DNA of 37,613 nt, taken from assembly GCA_964625525.1 (NCBI GenBank), contig CAZVEE010000034.1, positions 1 through 37,613 of the forward strand, read 5' to 3'. Made by a program: the position numbers and the translations under genes. The DNA comes from CAZVEE01 sp964625525. Lineage in GTDB: Bacteria > Pseudomonadota > Alphaproteobacteria > JAJFIK01. Position 1 is the first letter of the stretch, and each line of letters begins with the position of its first letter. The notes beneath the pieces were generated by a model that saw only the letters and a program-made list of their open reading frames with translations, searched no databases and was not told the DNA's origin. This document shows, one piece after another, positions 16,207 through 24,536 of this stretch.

Positions 16207-17025
16207 TCACCGTGACGGGGCAATCCGTGTGGGGATCGTATAGGGTTGAAACTGGGCTTCGCGGGCCTCCCGCACGGCCCGGGCGCGCACCTGGTCGAGG
16301 ACATAGGACGCCAAGTCTCTCTCCGGCGCCAGCTGCCTGCGCAGATGCTCCTGCATGGCCCACTGATCGAGAGCCGGCAAAAGGGGTGTGGGATGCGGAA
16401 TATCGGCAAGCGCGATCGCCTCGCCGTTGCGGGCCAACACGCCTTGGATCGCGATATAGGCCGAGACCAGTTCCGGTCGCTCCCCGGTTTCCAGCACGAT
16501 GTCGAGGCCCCGCAGCTCCGTATGCGCATAATGATGGCCAAGCGTTTCGGTCCGGTCCATCACATCGCGCTGATGCGCGGTGAGATAATTGACAAACACC
16601 TGCACCCGCGCACCCGGCGTATGATGCAGTGTCGCCGGCACCGACCCGTAACCGGTGAGATGGGCCGCATAAACCACGGAATGATCCGCCACCTGCGCGC
16701 GGATCGTGGGAATCACGTCATCCGTGCCGGCATATTTGCGCGCCAATTGCTCCGGTGACGCATTGGAACCAACACCGAGCGCCGGAAAGCGCGCCTCGAA
16801 CAGGCTCGCCTGCTGCGCTCCTGTCAGCACCGCCTCCACCGGCACGGGGCCAGTTTCCCCCTGCACCAGCGCGCCGGGGAAATCGGCCGTATCGCCTGTG
16901 AGCAAGGGTGTGGCCCGGCCATTGGCATAAAGAAAAGAGCGCGTGCTTTGCGGGAACGGATAGGCGCAGGCAAAGGCCACCTGCTCGTCCGGCGGCAGAT
17001 GCGCGAGGAAACGATGCAGATCCAT
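16207..17025 (-). CDS. Conserved hypothetical protein, gamma-glutamylcyclotransferase-like features
   Basis: A 272-residue protein from the ATG at 17025, which has gagagg upstream; the frame stays open about 400 bp further but overlaps the divergent EamA gene, so the longer form is rejected. The middle contains GVGSNASPEQLARKY, then VVYAAHLTGYGSVPATLHHTPG and NYLTAHQRDVMDRTE. The GSN-x-x-x-x-L opening and the later placement of Y-G-S and of an acidic residue recall the gamma-glutamylcyclotransferase (BtrG/AIG2) fold, which acts on gamma-glutamyl amines. This is a weak resemblance and the identity is uncertain. It is co-directional with the DUF1244 gene. Confidence 0.72.
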   Translation of the reverse strand: MDLHRFLAHLPPDEQVAFACAYPFPQSTRSFLYANGRATPLLTGDTADFPGALVQGETGPVPVEAVLTGAQQASLFEARFPALGVGSNASPEQLARKYAGTDDVIPTIRAQVADHSVVYAAHLTGYGSVPATLHHTPGARVQVFVNYLTAHQRDVMDRTETLGHHYAHTELRGLDIVLETGERPELVSAYIAIQGVLARNGEAIALADIPHPTPLLPALDQWAMQEHLRRQLAPERDLASYVLDQVRARAVREAREAQFQPYTIPTRIAPSR

Positions 17026-17121
17026 GGAACGCCTCTCGGTCAGCACAGCATTGGGCGATTGACGCGCCTTGGCGGCGGATCTAACGCTGGTCTTCTCATG
17101 CCATTGAAATGAGGAGCCGTC

Positions 17122-18060
17122 ATGTCCGGGATCCGCGAAAGCAAGACCGCCGAAACCGGCGCCGGCGCCTCGGACGTCACCGCCATGGTCGCGCTGGTGC
17201 TGGGGGCTCTGGCCATCGGCGCGTCGCCCATTCTGGTGCGCTGGGCCGAAGTGGGACCGTTCGCCGCGGCGTTCTGGCGGGTGGCGCTGGCGCTGCCGCC
17301 GCTGCTGGTGTGGGCCTTGTGGGAAGAACAGGCCCGCTTTGGCCGGGTGCGCCTGCTGCCGGTGATGGCCCCGCGCACGCTCGGCGTGCTGGTTTTGGCA
17401 GGACTGCTCTTTGCGGGCGATTTGACCTTCTGGCATTTGTCGATTCTCAACACGAGTGTCGCCAATGCGACACTGCTCGCCAATTTCTCACCGGTGATCG
17501 TGACGCTGGGGGCCTGGTGGCTGTTGGGCGAGCACATTGGACCGCGTTTCCTCATGGGGCTGGGCGCGGCCATGCTGGGCGCGGTGCTGCTCATGGGCGC
17601 CAGCTTTCAAATGGATCCGGAGAATTTGAGCGGGGACCTCTACGGCCTCATCACCGCCTGTTTCTTTGGCAGCTACGTGCTCGCGGTGCGCTTGTTACGC
17701 GGCAGCATGGGAGCTGCGGCGTTGATGTTCTGGTCCGGCGTGGTGACGGCGGCGACCTTGTTGGTGGTGTCCCTGGTGATGGGGGATGCGTTCTGGCCGC
17801 AAAGCACTGAGGGCTGGCTCGTCTTGCTGGCGCTCGCCTGGGTCAGCCATGCGGGGGGCCAAGGCATGCTCGCTTATGCGCTGGGACATTTGCCGGCGAG
17901 CTTCTCTTCGCTGGTCATTCTGCTGGAACCCATTGCGGCCGCGCTGCTGGGTTGGGCCCTGCTGGCCGAGGCTGTCACCTGGGGGCAGGCGCTGGGAGGT
18001 GCGGTGGTGCTGGCGGGCGTGATGCTCGCGCGCCGCGCCAGCCGCGAGCCCAGGCCGTAA
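17122..18060 (+). CDS. EamA/DMT-superfamily transporter
   Basis: A 312-residue membrane protein with about ten hydrophobic segments arranged as two EamA repeats, the drug/metabolite transporter layout. The repeats start near residues 20 and 170. An E in HIGPRF and the GxxLLxGxxF pattern of repeat 1, and the ILLEPIAAALLGWALLAE of repeat 2, are typical of the family. Members export metabolites or amino acids; the substrate is not predictable. The ATG at 17122 is preceded by gagga. The gene is divergent from the GGCT-like gene. Confidence 0.9.
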   Translation: MSGIRESKTAETGAGASDVTAMVALVLGALAIGASPILVRWAEVGPFAAAFWRVALALPPLLVWALWEEQARFGRVRLLPVMAPRTLGVLVLAGLLFAGDLTFWHLSILNTSVANATLLANFSPVIVTLGAWWLLGEHIGPRFLMGLGAAMLGAVLLMGASFQMDPENLSGDLYGLITACFFGSYVLAVRLLRGSMGAAALMFWSGVVTAATLLVVSLVMGDAFWPQSTEGWLVLLALAWVSHAGGQGMLAYALGHLPASFSSLVILLEPIAAALLGWALLAEAVTWGQALGGAVVLAGVMLARRASREPRP

Positions 18061-18186
18061 AAAGGCCTGCCTCCCCCCTGGACGGGCGCGATTCATACGC
18101 TAGAGTGCGCACGCCTGAGCAAAGAAGAACGGTCTCAAGGCCACCTCTACGGCACGACGACGACGCCACCGTGCGCTCGCCGCCGC

Positions 18187-18214
18187 AATGACAACGCCAA
18201 AATGACAACGCCAA
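18187..18214 (+). repeat. Perfect 14-bp tandem duplication upstream of pyruvate kinase
   Basis: AATGACAACGCCAA occurs twice back to back (18187-18200, 18201-18214) in the 265-bp gap before the pyruvate kinase gene. The same gap holds a perfect 10-bp palindrome CAGGCGCCTG (18231-18240) and a 7-bp-stem hairpin, CACCGGC/GCCGGTG, at 18275-18291. No gene is seen in this gap. These may be leader or operator elements. Confidence 0.6.
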
Positions 18215-18325
18215 ACAGCCGAACCTGATCCAGGCGCCTGCCCCAGGGGGGAGAGACCCGGGCGGTGCCCGCGCCACCGGCCCCGCCGGTGCGCGACAGC
18301 GCGACCATGCGATGGGAGCAAGGCC

Positions 18326-19750
18326 ATGCAACGCCGCGGCCGGAACGTAAAGATACTCGCCACCCTGGGTCCTGCCAGCTCGACACCAGAGGCGATCGCC
18401 CGGCTTCATGAGGCGGGCGCGGATCTCTTCCGCATCAATATGAGTCACTCAGATCACGCGACGCTGGAAGCGCTCTACACCGCGATCCGCCAGGTGGAGG
18501 CCGAGAGTGGCCGTCCCATCGGCATTCTCGCCGACCTCCAAGGCCCGAAACTGCGCATCGGACAGTTCGAAAACGGAGGCGTGGAGCTGCAAGGCGGCCA
18601 GGACTTCGCTCTCGACCTGGACGAGACACCCGGCGGCCAGGCTCGGGTGCAACTGCCGCATCCGGAAATCTTCGCCGCCTTGAAGCCGGGCCATGTGTTG
18701 CTGGTTGATGATGGGCGCATCCGCCTGCGGGTCACGGATGTGAGCGGCGAGCGGGCGCATACCGAAGTCGTAACCGGCGGGCGGTTGACGAACCGCAAGG
18801 GCGTGAACGTGCCGGACTCGCCGTTGAAGCTCTCGGCGCTGTCCCAGAAGGACCGGCGCGACCTGGACCGGGCGCTGCATCTGGGTGTCGATTGGATCGC
18901 GCTGAGTTTCGTTCAGCGGCCGGAAGATATCGCCGAGGCGCGCAAGCTGGTGGCGGGCCGGGCGGCGCTGCTGTCCAAAATCGAAAAGCCAACGGCGCTT
19001 GATAATCTGGACACCATCATTGACTTGTCGGATGGGGTCATGGTGGCGCGCGGCGATCTGGGCGTCGAGGTACCGCTGGAGCGGGTGCCGGGCATTCAAA
19101 AACACATTGTGCGCGCGTGCCGCGCCTCCGGTAAGCCGGTGGTGGTGGCCACGCAAATGCTGGAAAGCATGATCCAGTCGCCCATGCCGACCCGGGCGGA
19201 AGTCTCCGATGTGTCCGTGGCCGTGTTCGAAGGCGCGGACGCCATCATGCTGTCGGCGGAATCCGCCGCCGGACAATATCCGGTGGAAGCCGTCGCCACC
19301 ATGAACCGCATCGCGGAAACCGTAGAGCGCGACCCGGTGTACCGCTCCATCCTGGTGAACCAGCGCGGGGCGCCCGAAGCCACCACAGCCGACGCCATCA
19401 TGGCAGCGGCGCGGGAAGTGGCGGAGCTGCTCAATGTGGGCTCCATCGTCTGTTACACGACGAGCGGCTCGACGGCGGTGCGCGCCAGCCGCGAGCGGCC
19501 TAAGGCACCGATCATGGCGCTCACACCCAATGCCTCCACGGCCCGGCGCCTGACCGTGGCGTGGGGCGTGCATTGCGTCCAGACCGAAGACGCCCGCGAC
19601 ATTGACGATATGCTGAAAAAGGCCTGTGCCATCGCCAACAGCCACGGCTTTGCCCGCCCCGGCGAACGCATCGTGATCACCGCCGGCCTGCCCTTCGGCA
19701 CGCCCGGCGCGACCAATCTGTTGCGCATTGCCTTTGTGGGTGGGGCGTGA
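18326..19750 (+). CDS. pyk: Pyruvate kinase
   Basis: A 474-residue pyruvate kinase of normal bacterial length. Diagnostic segments are KILATLGPAS near the start, FRINMSHSDH (substrate and potassium-site region, about 35-44), DLQGPKLRIG, the catalytic Lys in LLSKIEKPTALDN, MVARGDLGVEVP with the metal-binding acid, and the signature TQMLESMIQSPMPTRAEVSDV. The C-terminal domain (about 350-474) is complete. The enzyme converts phosphoenolpyruvate and ADP to pyruvate and ATP in the cytoplasm. It stands alone, with a long leader carrying repeats and hairpins. Confidence 0.97.
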   Translation: MQRRGRNVKILATLGPASSTPEAIARLHEAGADLFRINMSHSDHATLEALYTAIRQVEAESGRPIGILADLQGPKLRIGQFENGGVELQGGQDFALDLDETPGGQARVQLPHPEIFAALKPGHVLLVDDGRIRLRVTDVSGERAHTEVVTGGRLTNRKGVNVPDSPLKLSALSQKDRRDLDRALHLGVDWIALSFVQRPEDIAEARKLVAGRAALLSKIEKPTALDNLDTIIDLSDGVMVARGDLGVEVPLERVPGIQKHIVRACRASGKPVVVATQMLESMIQSPMPTRAEVSDVSVAVFEGADAIMLSAESAAGQYPVEAVATMNRIAETVERDPVYRSILVNQRGAPEATTADAIMAAAREVAELLNVGSIVCYTTSGSTAVRASRERPKAPIMALTPNASTARRLTVAWGVHCVQTEDARDIDDMLKKACAIANSHGFARPGERIVITAGLPFGTPGATNLLRIAFVGGA

Positions 19751-19806
19751 GGCGGCTCGCGCCCCTCACATCAGATCATTGATCCGGGCACGACGCATCA
19801 TGGTTC

Positions 19807-19918
19807 GAGCCGTGCGCGCTTTCAGGAAAAGTGTGTGCGGTTTTCCGCCCGGGAAGCGCGCCAAACCAAAGACCGAGAGCCGTTTCAATGATCTGGTTTT
19901 CATTGAAACGGCTCTAGA
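19807..19918. repeat. Dispersed alphaproteobacterial-type palindromic repeat
   Basis: This segment between two convergent genes carries an imperfect hairpin (GGAAAA...TTTTCC inside CGCGCTTT...GAAGCGCG, about 19816-19860). The element ends in a perfect 16-bp inverted repeat (separate entry). The part 19837-19864 recurs, inverted and with two mismatches in 28 bp, at 37586-37613. The wording (caggaaaagtg...gcggttttccgcccgg) resembles dispersed intergenic repeats known in rhizobia and relatives. Confidence 0.75.
19876..19915. terminator. Perfect 16-bp inverted repeat between convergent genes
   Basis: AGAGCCGTTTCAATGA (19876-19891) and its exact reverse complement (19900-19915) flank an 8-nt loop. 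It lies 7 bp from the stop of the minus-strand hydrolase and about 125 bp after the pyruvate kinase stop. There is no T-run, so it is either a bidirectional Rho-independent-like stop or transcript-end stabiliser, or simply part of the dispersed repeat. Confidence 0.65.
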
Positions 19919-19922
19919 TGAT

Positions 19923-20888
19923 CTATCGCTCCATGACGCGGGCAATGGCGTCAACCACCTCGGCGGTGCGGATGTGGTGGGGCATGTGGCCCACACCTTC
20001 AAGCAGCACCAGATCAGCGCCGGGCACGGCGGCGACGAGAGGTTCGGAGTGGATGCGGTAAGAAACGCTTGTGTCCGCATCACCGGACAGCGCGATGAGC
20101 GGTGTGTCGATGGTCTCGTATCGGGGCGCCAGCGCCTCCAGTTCCCCATTGAGATAAAAGACGTCTTCGGAATTGGCGCGGAAGGTCGCGGGGCGGAACA
20201 GTAGTTCAATGCCGGCGCGAGACGCATAATCCGCTACAGGATCATTGGGGGCAAAATTGCTCTGTACCCCGCCGGGCAGAAGCTGCGGACCGGCAAGTGC
20301 CAGCACCGTATGGCGGAAAATATCCCCCACCACCGGCGTCATGGTCACATCATGATACCAGCTCACATCTCCGCCCCAGGGGTGGGTTGCACCGGCCAGG
20401 ATCACCGCGCCCGAAAGCGCATCGTTCTGTTCCACCACATAGGCGGCCGCGACGGCCCCGCCCCAGGAATGCCCGACAATCACCGGCTGCTCCACACTCA
20501 GCGCATCAAGCGCCTGGCGGATCATCCGAGCCTGGACTGTCGGGCGATAGGCATCCGCCGGGCCGCGCTCGGAGAACCCGTGGCCAGGCCGGTCGAACGC
20601 AATGACCCGATAGCCGCGAATAGCCAGAGGATTGGCAAGAGCCATGATCATATCGCGTTGATTGGCCGACGCCCCATGGATCAGCACCACCGTCTGTCCT
20701 GTCCATTGACTGACGGACGGGTCCGGCAGGCGTTCGGTATAGTGCAGGCGCGCTCCGTCCACGTTGACAAAAGCACCATCTGGCCCAAAGCGATCTTCCA
20801 CCTGGACGACAAAATACTGCGTATACAGCACAAGGCTTGCCAGCACGCCCGCCAGCACCAGCGCCATGATCATCAGCCAACGCCCCAT
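19923..20888 (-). CDS. Membrane-anchored alpha/beta hydrolase
   Basis: A 321-residue protein with an N-terminal hydrophobic anchor (about residues 5-27), then an alpha/beta hydrolase domain. VVLIHGASANQRDM gives the oxyanion strand, GHSWGG the nucleophile elbow, DADTSV the acid and GVGHMPHH the catalytic His. The domain follows a short linker, so it likely faces the periplasm. FDRPGHGFSE is typical of the epoxide hydrolase/haloperoxidase-like branch. Substrate unknown. The gene is followed by the perfect inverted repeat at 19876-19915. Confidence 0.88.
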   Translation of the reverse strand: MGRWLMIMALVLAGVLASLVLYTQYFVVQVEDRFGPDGAFVNVDGARLHYTERLPDPSVSQWTGQTVVLIHGASANQRDMIMALANPLAIRGYRVIAFDRPGHGFSERGPADAYRPTVQARMIRQALDALSVEQPVIVGHSWGGAVAAAYVVEQNDALSGAVILAGATHPWGGDVSWYHDVTMTPVVGDIFRHTVLALAGPQLLPGGVQSNFAPNDPVADYASRAGIELLFRPATFRANSEDVFYLNGELEALAPRYETIDTPLIALSGDADTSVSYRIHSEPLVAAVPGADLVLLEGVGHMPHHIRTAEVVDAIARVMER

Positions 20889-20974
20889 TCACCCGACCCC
20901 CGCCCGGTCTTGGCCTGAGGCGAAGGCTCTCGCCCTCCCCTGGCCACCGGATCATTCCATCTTGCGCTGCGGCG

Positions 20975-21589
20975 TTAAAGCCGTGTCCGCCCGTCCGTCT
21001 CTACGATGCGCGTCAGCCGGCGCACTCGATCCGCCACGCCCGGCATATGCGGATGCACCGCTTGCGCTTGGCGATAGGCGCGCAAGGCGCCAAGGAAGTT
21101 GCCTTCCGCCTCCAAAATCTCCGCCCGCAGGACCAGCGCCTCGAAATGGCGTGGCTCCAGCTCCAACGCCGCCTCCAGATCGTTCATCGCCGCGTCATGC
21201 TCGCCCAATGCCCAATGCACGGCGCCGCGATCTGCCCAGCCCTGCACAAGCTGCGGGCGCAACTGCACGATGCCGGTCAATTTCGCCCGCGCGGGCACGA
21301 GCGCGCCGTCAGTGCGCAAGGCATCCGCCTGCTCGAACAACAGAGCGACCGTGTCGCTGTCGCTTGCGCGCCAGCGCCGGCGCAGCTCCTCGGCCACAAC
21401 AGCCGCACGATCCGGCGTCGGCGCAGCCGCGAGTGCCGCGAACAGGACCCGGTCAACGCTTGCGGCGTCCGCGCGGCTCTCCTGGGCTGCGGCCGGCGGC
21501 ACCGTCACCGGCACAGTGCTGAGCGCAAGTCCCAGCGCAAGCGAAAGCGCAAACCCCACCAGCGTGCCTATGGTGTGCCCTGCTGTCAT
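20975..21589 (-). CDS. Periplasmic TPR protein
   Basis: A 204-residue protein with an Ala/Leu-rich signal peptide ending at PPAAA-QE (about residue 36). About residues 85-190 contain TPR-type helices; AxxDLEAALELEPRHFEALVLRAEILEAEGNFLGALRAYRQA covers at least two repeats. Such proteins serve as scaffolds, and no catalytic motif is seen. It is upstream of the membrane-anchored hydrolase on the same strand with an 86-bp gap, possibly in the same unit. Confidence 0.82.
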   Translation of the reverse strand: MTAGHTIGTLVGFALSLALGLALSTVPVTVPPAAAQESRADAASVDRVLFAALAAAPTPDRAAVVAEELRRRWRASDSDTVALLFEQADALRTDGALVPARAKLTGIVQLRPQLVQGWADRGAVHWALGEHDAAMNDLEAALELEPRHFEALVLRAEILEAEGNFLGALRAYRQAQAVHPHMPGVADRVRRLTRIVETDGRTRL

Positions 21590-21705
21590 GGCGTTACCTT
21601 ACGCGCCTGTCCACACCGCTCCAAGAGAGCGACACCCGTCACCTGCGCTTCCCGGGCATTGATCACCTTTCGCGAGAGCATGCGCGGACACCGCCCCCTC
21701 AGACA

Positions 21706-22755
21706 TCAGACATCCCAGCGCCGCACGCCCTGCGCCTGAAGGATATAGTCCGATCCCAGAAATTGGGACGGGGTCTGGAAGCCGGGCCGGGCCGCTCCGT
21801 CGGCCACCCGCGACGCGATATCGATGGCAAGGCGCGCGGTCAGCGCATAAGCCTCGGGGGTTTCCAGGTGGCTTTCCGCCTCCTCGCCCCCTTTGTCGAG
21901 AGCAAGCGCGGTGAGGTGCATGCGGCCAGTCTGGCGCTGTTCCTTACTGGGGCCTTCCACGCCTGCATCAATGCGCCGCTTGAGCCAGCGCTGCACGAAG
22001 GGAAAGCGCATGGCCCAGCGCACCACCGGATTGAGATTGGCCATGCGCGTCACCTCTCGGGTGGCGGCAAAGTAAACCTGCACATTCGGCACACCAGTGG
22101 AGTGATACGCGGTGGACACGTCGCCCCAGCTCACGCCCACACAGTCCACAGGTCCAGCTTCGAACCGGAAGGCCCGTTCGGGCGCCCGCTCCAACGCCTC
22201 GATCCGGCCATCGCGACGCATGAACGTGCCCTCGCCCAGGGTCTCCACGGCCGTTTTGGCCGTGCCGCGCGAGGGTGTGGTCAGACCCGAAATAGCCAGA
22301 AGCAGCGTGCGCGCCGTGGGCAGGCGCCGATGCACATGCGCCAGCAAGCAATCGCTCGGCACCACATCAAAGCCCGCGCCAGGCAACAGCATGACACCAG
22401 CCCGCTGGGCTTCGGCGCCGCGCGCGGCGATGGCTTCGAACACGGCGATCTCGCCGGTGATATCGAGATAATGCGTGCCGGTGGTCAGGCAGGCCTCGAC
22501 CATGGGCATGGCCGTCGCCGAGAACGGCCCCGCCATGTGCAACACCACGGCGATATCGGCCAGTTGCTGGCGGATGTGCACGGGATCGGTCAGCGGAAAG
22601 GCTCGCCACTCAAACCCGTGCACATCCGCGAGCGTTTTCACCAAGGCCGCGTTGCGCCCGGCCAAGACCGGTTTCAGGCCCACTTCGCGCGCCACGGCCA
22701 CGGCCAGCCGGCCTGTGTATCCGTTCGCGCCGTAAATGAGGATGCGGTCGTTCAT
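21706..22755 (-). CDS. Saccharopine dehydrogenase/trans-acting enoyl reductase family protein
   Basis: A 349-residue NAD(P)-binding protein. The N-terminal Rossmann motif IYGANGYTGR (G-x-x-G-x-x-G, residues 9-15) and the AGRN at the end of strand 2 suggest NADP use. LHMAGPFS and THYLDITGEIAVFEA are characteristic of the saccharopine-dehydrogenase-like/trans-acting enoyl reductase family (relatives act in lipid reduction). The ATG at 22755 follows ggaggg and is preferred to an upstream TTG. The substrate is not predictable. Confidence 0.85.
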   Translation of the reverse strand: MNDRILIYGANGYTGRLAVAVAREVGLKPVLAGRNAALVKTLADVHGFEWRAFPLTDPVHIRQQLADIAVVLHMAGPFSATAMPMVEACLTTGTHYLDITGEIAVFEAIAARGAEAQRAGVMLLPGAGFDVVPSDCLLAHVHRRLPTARTLLLAISGLTTPSRGTAKTAVETLGEGTFMRRDGRIEALERAPERAFRFEAGPVDCVGVSWGDVSTAYHSTGVPNVQVYFAATREVTRMANLNPVVRWAMRFPFVQRWLKRRIDAGVEGPSKEQRQTGRMHLTALALDKGGEEAESHLETPEAYALTARLAIDIASRVADGAARPGFQTPSQFLGSDYILQAQGVRRWDV

Positions 22756-22861
22756 GCCCTCCGGTCCATGGTCTCCCAAACGCAAAACCGCGCCCAGTCA
22801 GCGCGGCTTTTGAAACACCATAGCGGCAGTCCATTGCGTCATTACCAAGGCGCCAGACATG

Positions 22862-22886
22862 CAAAAGCCAGGCCCAAAGCCTGGCT
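22862..22886 (-). terminator. Rho-independent terminator of rpmJ
   Basis: AGCCAGGC (22866-22873) and GCCTGGCT (22879-22886) form an 8-bp stem with a 5-nt loop. On the minus strand the stem is followed by TTT before GC, about 30 bp past the rpmJ stop. Confidence 0.82.
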
Positions 22887-22915
22887 CGCGCAAGCGTGAC
22901 CGTCTCTGGCCGGGC

Positions 22916-23041
22916 TTAGCCCTGGCGAGCTTTGAAGCGACGCTGGGTCTTGTTGATGACATAGATCCGGCCGTGACGACGGATCACGCGACAATCTTTG
23001 TGCCGGGTCTTCAGGGATTTGAGCGAATTCTTGATTTTCAT
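22916..23041 (-). CDS. rpmJ: 50S ribosomal protein L36
   Basis: A 41-residue gene, too short for most ORF lists. The minus strand reads from ATG (23041) to TAA (22916): MKIKNSLKSLKTRHKDCRVI, then RRHGRIYVINKTQRRFKARQ and a final Gly. This is the alphaproteobacterial L36 form, with Cys17 and His24 but without the full four-ligand zinc set of the CXXC type, as usual in the zinc-independent paralogue. L36 is a small, strongly basic large-subunit protein. It stands alone and is followed by its own terminator, typical of this gene in alphaproteobacteria. Confidence 0.97.
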   Translation of the reverse strand: MKIKNSLKSLKTRHKDCRVIRRHGRIYVINKTQRRFKARQG

Positions 23042-23244
23042 CGGTCTCGGGCCTCAAACGGGGCGGCCAGCCAAGCGCGGCGCCCACACATCACAAGGGA
23101 ATAGGAAGCGCGGACCCTACCTGTGCAGGGACATTGCGTCAATCATCAAGCGCGAGGGGGGATCGGCGCCAGTCTGCCGCAATTCCGTCGCGAGAATCAG
23201 CCACCACTAAGCATCCACGCAAGATAGGCAGGACGGAGGCGATC

Positions 23245-24525
23245 GTGACGCGGTTTCGGGGATGGACGGGCTGGCTCGGTGCAGCGGTAATCGGACTGGG
23301 GCTGAGCATCAGCATGGGCCCGGCGGTCCAGGCACAGACCGGCGCGGTCGCAGGCGAGACCGGGCCGTCCAAAGAAGAGATTCTCTCCCGCTTTGACAGC
23401 TGGAAGCGCGACTTCCGCGTGCGGGCGCTGGGCGCGGGCATCACGGCGGCGACCTTCGACACAGCCTTTGAGGGGGTCGAGCCGATCGCCCGGGTCATCG
23501 AGCGCGATCAGTCGCAGCCTGAATTCGTCCGGCCCATCTGGGATTACATGGACGGCGCGGTTTCGGACGCGCGCGTGCAGAAGGGCCGGGAGATGCTGGC
23601 CCGCCATCGCAAGACCCTGACCGCGATGGAGCGGCGCTACGGCGTGCCGCCCCAAGTGGTGGTCGCGATCTGGGGCCTGGAATCAAGCTATGGCGCCATC
23701 AAGGGCAGCACGGACGTGATCGCCGCGCTCTCCACCCTCGCCATTGAGGGCCGGCGCCAGCGCTTTGCCGAACGTGAACTCATCGCCGCGATGCGCATCC
23801 TGCAAGACGGCGACATCACACGCGAGGGCCTGACCGGCTCCTGGGCTGGCGCCATGGGCCACACCCAGTTCATTCCCTCCAACGTGCTCGCCTACGGGGT
23901 GGATGCCAACCGGGACGGCCGGCGTGACCTGTGGGAAAGCCTGCCGGATGTGTTTGCGTCCACGGCCAACTACTTGAAAGAACATGACTGGCAGGAGGGC
24001 TATCGCTGGGGCCGGGAAGTGCGCCTGCCGGATGGTTTCGAGTATGCGCTGGCCGAACGCGGCGTCACGAAATCTCTGCGCCAGTGGCGCGATCTGGGGG
24101 TGCGGCGGCCGGGCGGCGGCGCGCTGCCGGTGGCTGATATCGAGGCTTCGATCATCCTGCCGGCGGGCCATGCGGGCCCGGCCTTTTTGGTCTACGACAA
24201 TTTCCGCGTCATCATGCGCTACAACAATGCCACCTCTTATGCCCTCGCCATCGGCCATTTGAGCGACCGCATCGCGGGGCGCGGCCCGATCAGTGGCGAC
24301 TGGCCCCGCCATGAACGGCCCCTGAAGCGCTCGGAACGGGTGGAGTTACAGGAGCGGCTCACGCGGGCAGGCTACGCGCTGGGCGAGGCGGACGGCGTCA
24401 TCGGTCGGCGCACGCGCGCGGCCGTGCGGGCGTTCCAAACAGCCAATGGTCTGCCGGCGGACGGGTTCGCCACAGCCTCGCTGCTCGACGCCGTGCGCCG
24501 GGCCACCGGCGATGAACAGCGCTAA
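23245..24525 (+). CDS. MltB-type lytic murein transglycosylase with peptidoglycan-binding domain
   Basis: A 426-residue protein. It has a GTG start at 23245 with ggagg 5 nt upstream, then a signal peptide (hydrophobic core, ending around VQA-QT). Residues about 45-340 are an SLT_2/MltB domain; the catalytic Glu is in WGLESSYG (Glu146), followed by the family's GAMGHTQFIPSN motif. Residues about 355-420 form a PG_binding_1 domain (LQERLTRAGYALGEADGVIGRRTRAAVRAFQ). It cleaves the glycan backbone with 1,6-anhydro ends in the periplasm. A longer in-frame form upstream lacks a plausible start. It is divergent from rpmJ across a 203-bp gap. Confidence 0.93.
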   Translation: MTRFRGWTGWLGAAVIGLGLSISMGPAVQAQTGAVAGETGPSKEEILSRFDSWKRDFRVRALGAGITAATFDTAFEGVEPIARVIERDQSQPEFVRPIWDYMDGAVSDARVQKGREMLARHRKTLTAMERRYGVPPQVVVAIWGLESSYGAIKGSTDVIAALSTLAIEGRRQRFAERELIAAMRILQDGDITREGLTGSWAGAMGHTQFIPSNVLAYGVDANRDGRRDLWESLPDVFASTANYLKEHDWQEGYRWGREVRLPDGFEYALAERGVTKSLRQWRDLGVRRPGGGALPVADIEASIILPAGHAGPAFLVYDNFRVIMRYNNATSYALAIGHLSDRIAGRGPISGDWPRHERPLKRSERVELQERLTRAGYALGEADGVIGRRTRAAVRAFQTANGLPADGFATASLLDAVRRATGDEQR

Positions 24526-24536
24526 GGACAGCGGCA

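Noticed and set aside
16207..17436. 409-codon form of the GGCT-like gene
   Set aside because: The extension overlaps the divergent EamA gene and lacks a ribosome site; the ATG at 17025 has gagagg upstream.
18449..19645. Long open frame opposite pyruvate kinase
   Set aside because: Antisense shadow of a highly conserved gene; low-complexity His/Arg-rich translation.
19798..19820. tRNA T-loop-like GGTTCGAGCC
   Set aside because: The flanking bases do not pair as a T-stem, and no D-arm, anticodon arm or acceptor stem can be built; it is part of the dispersed repeat region.
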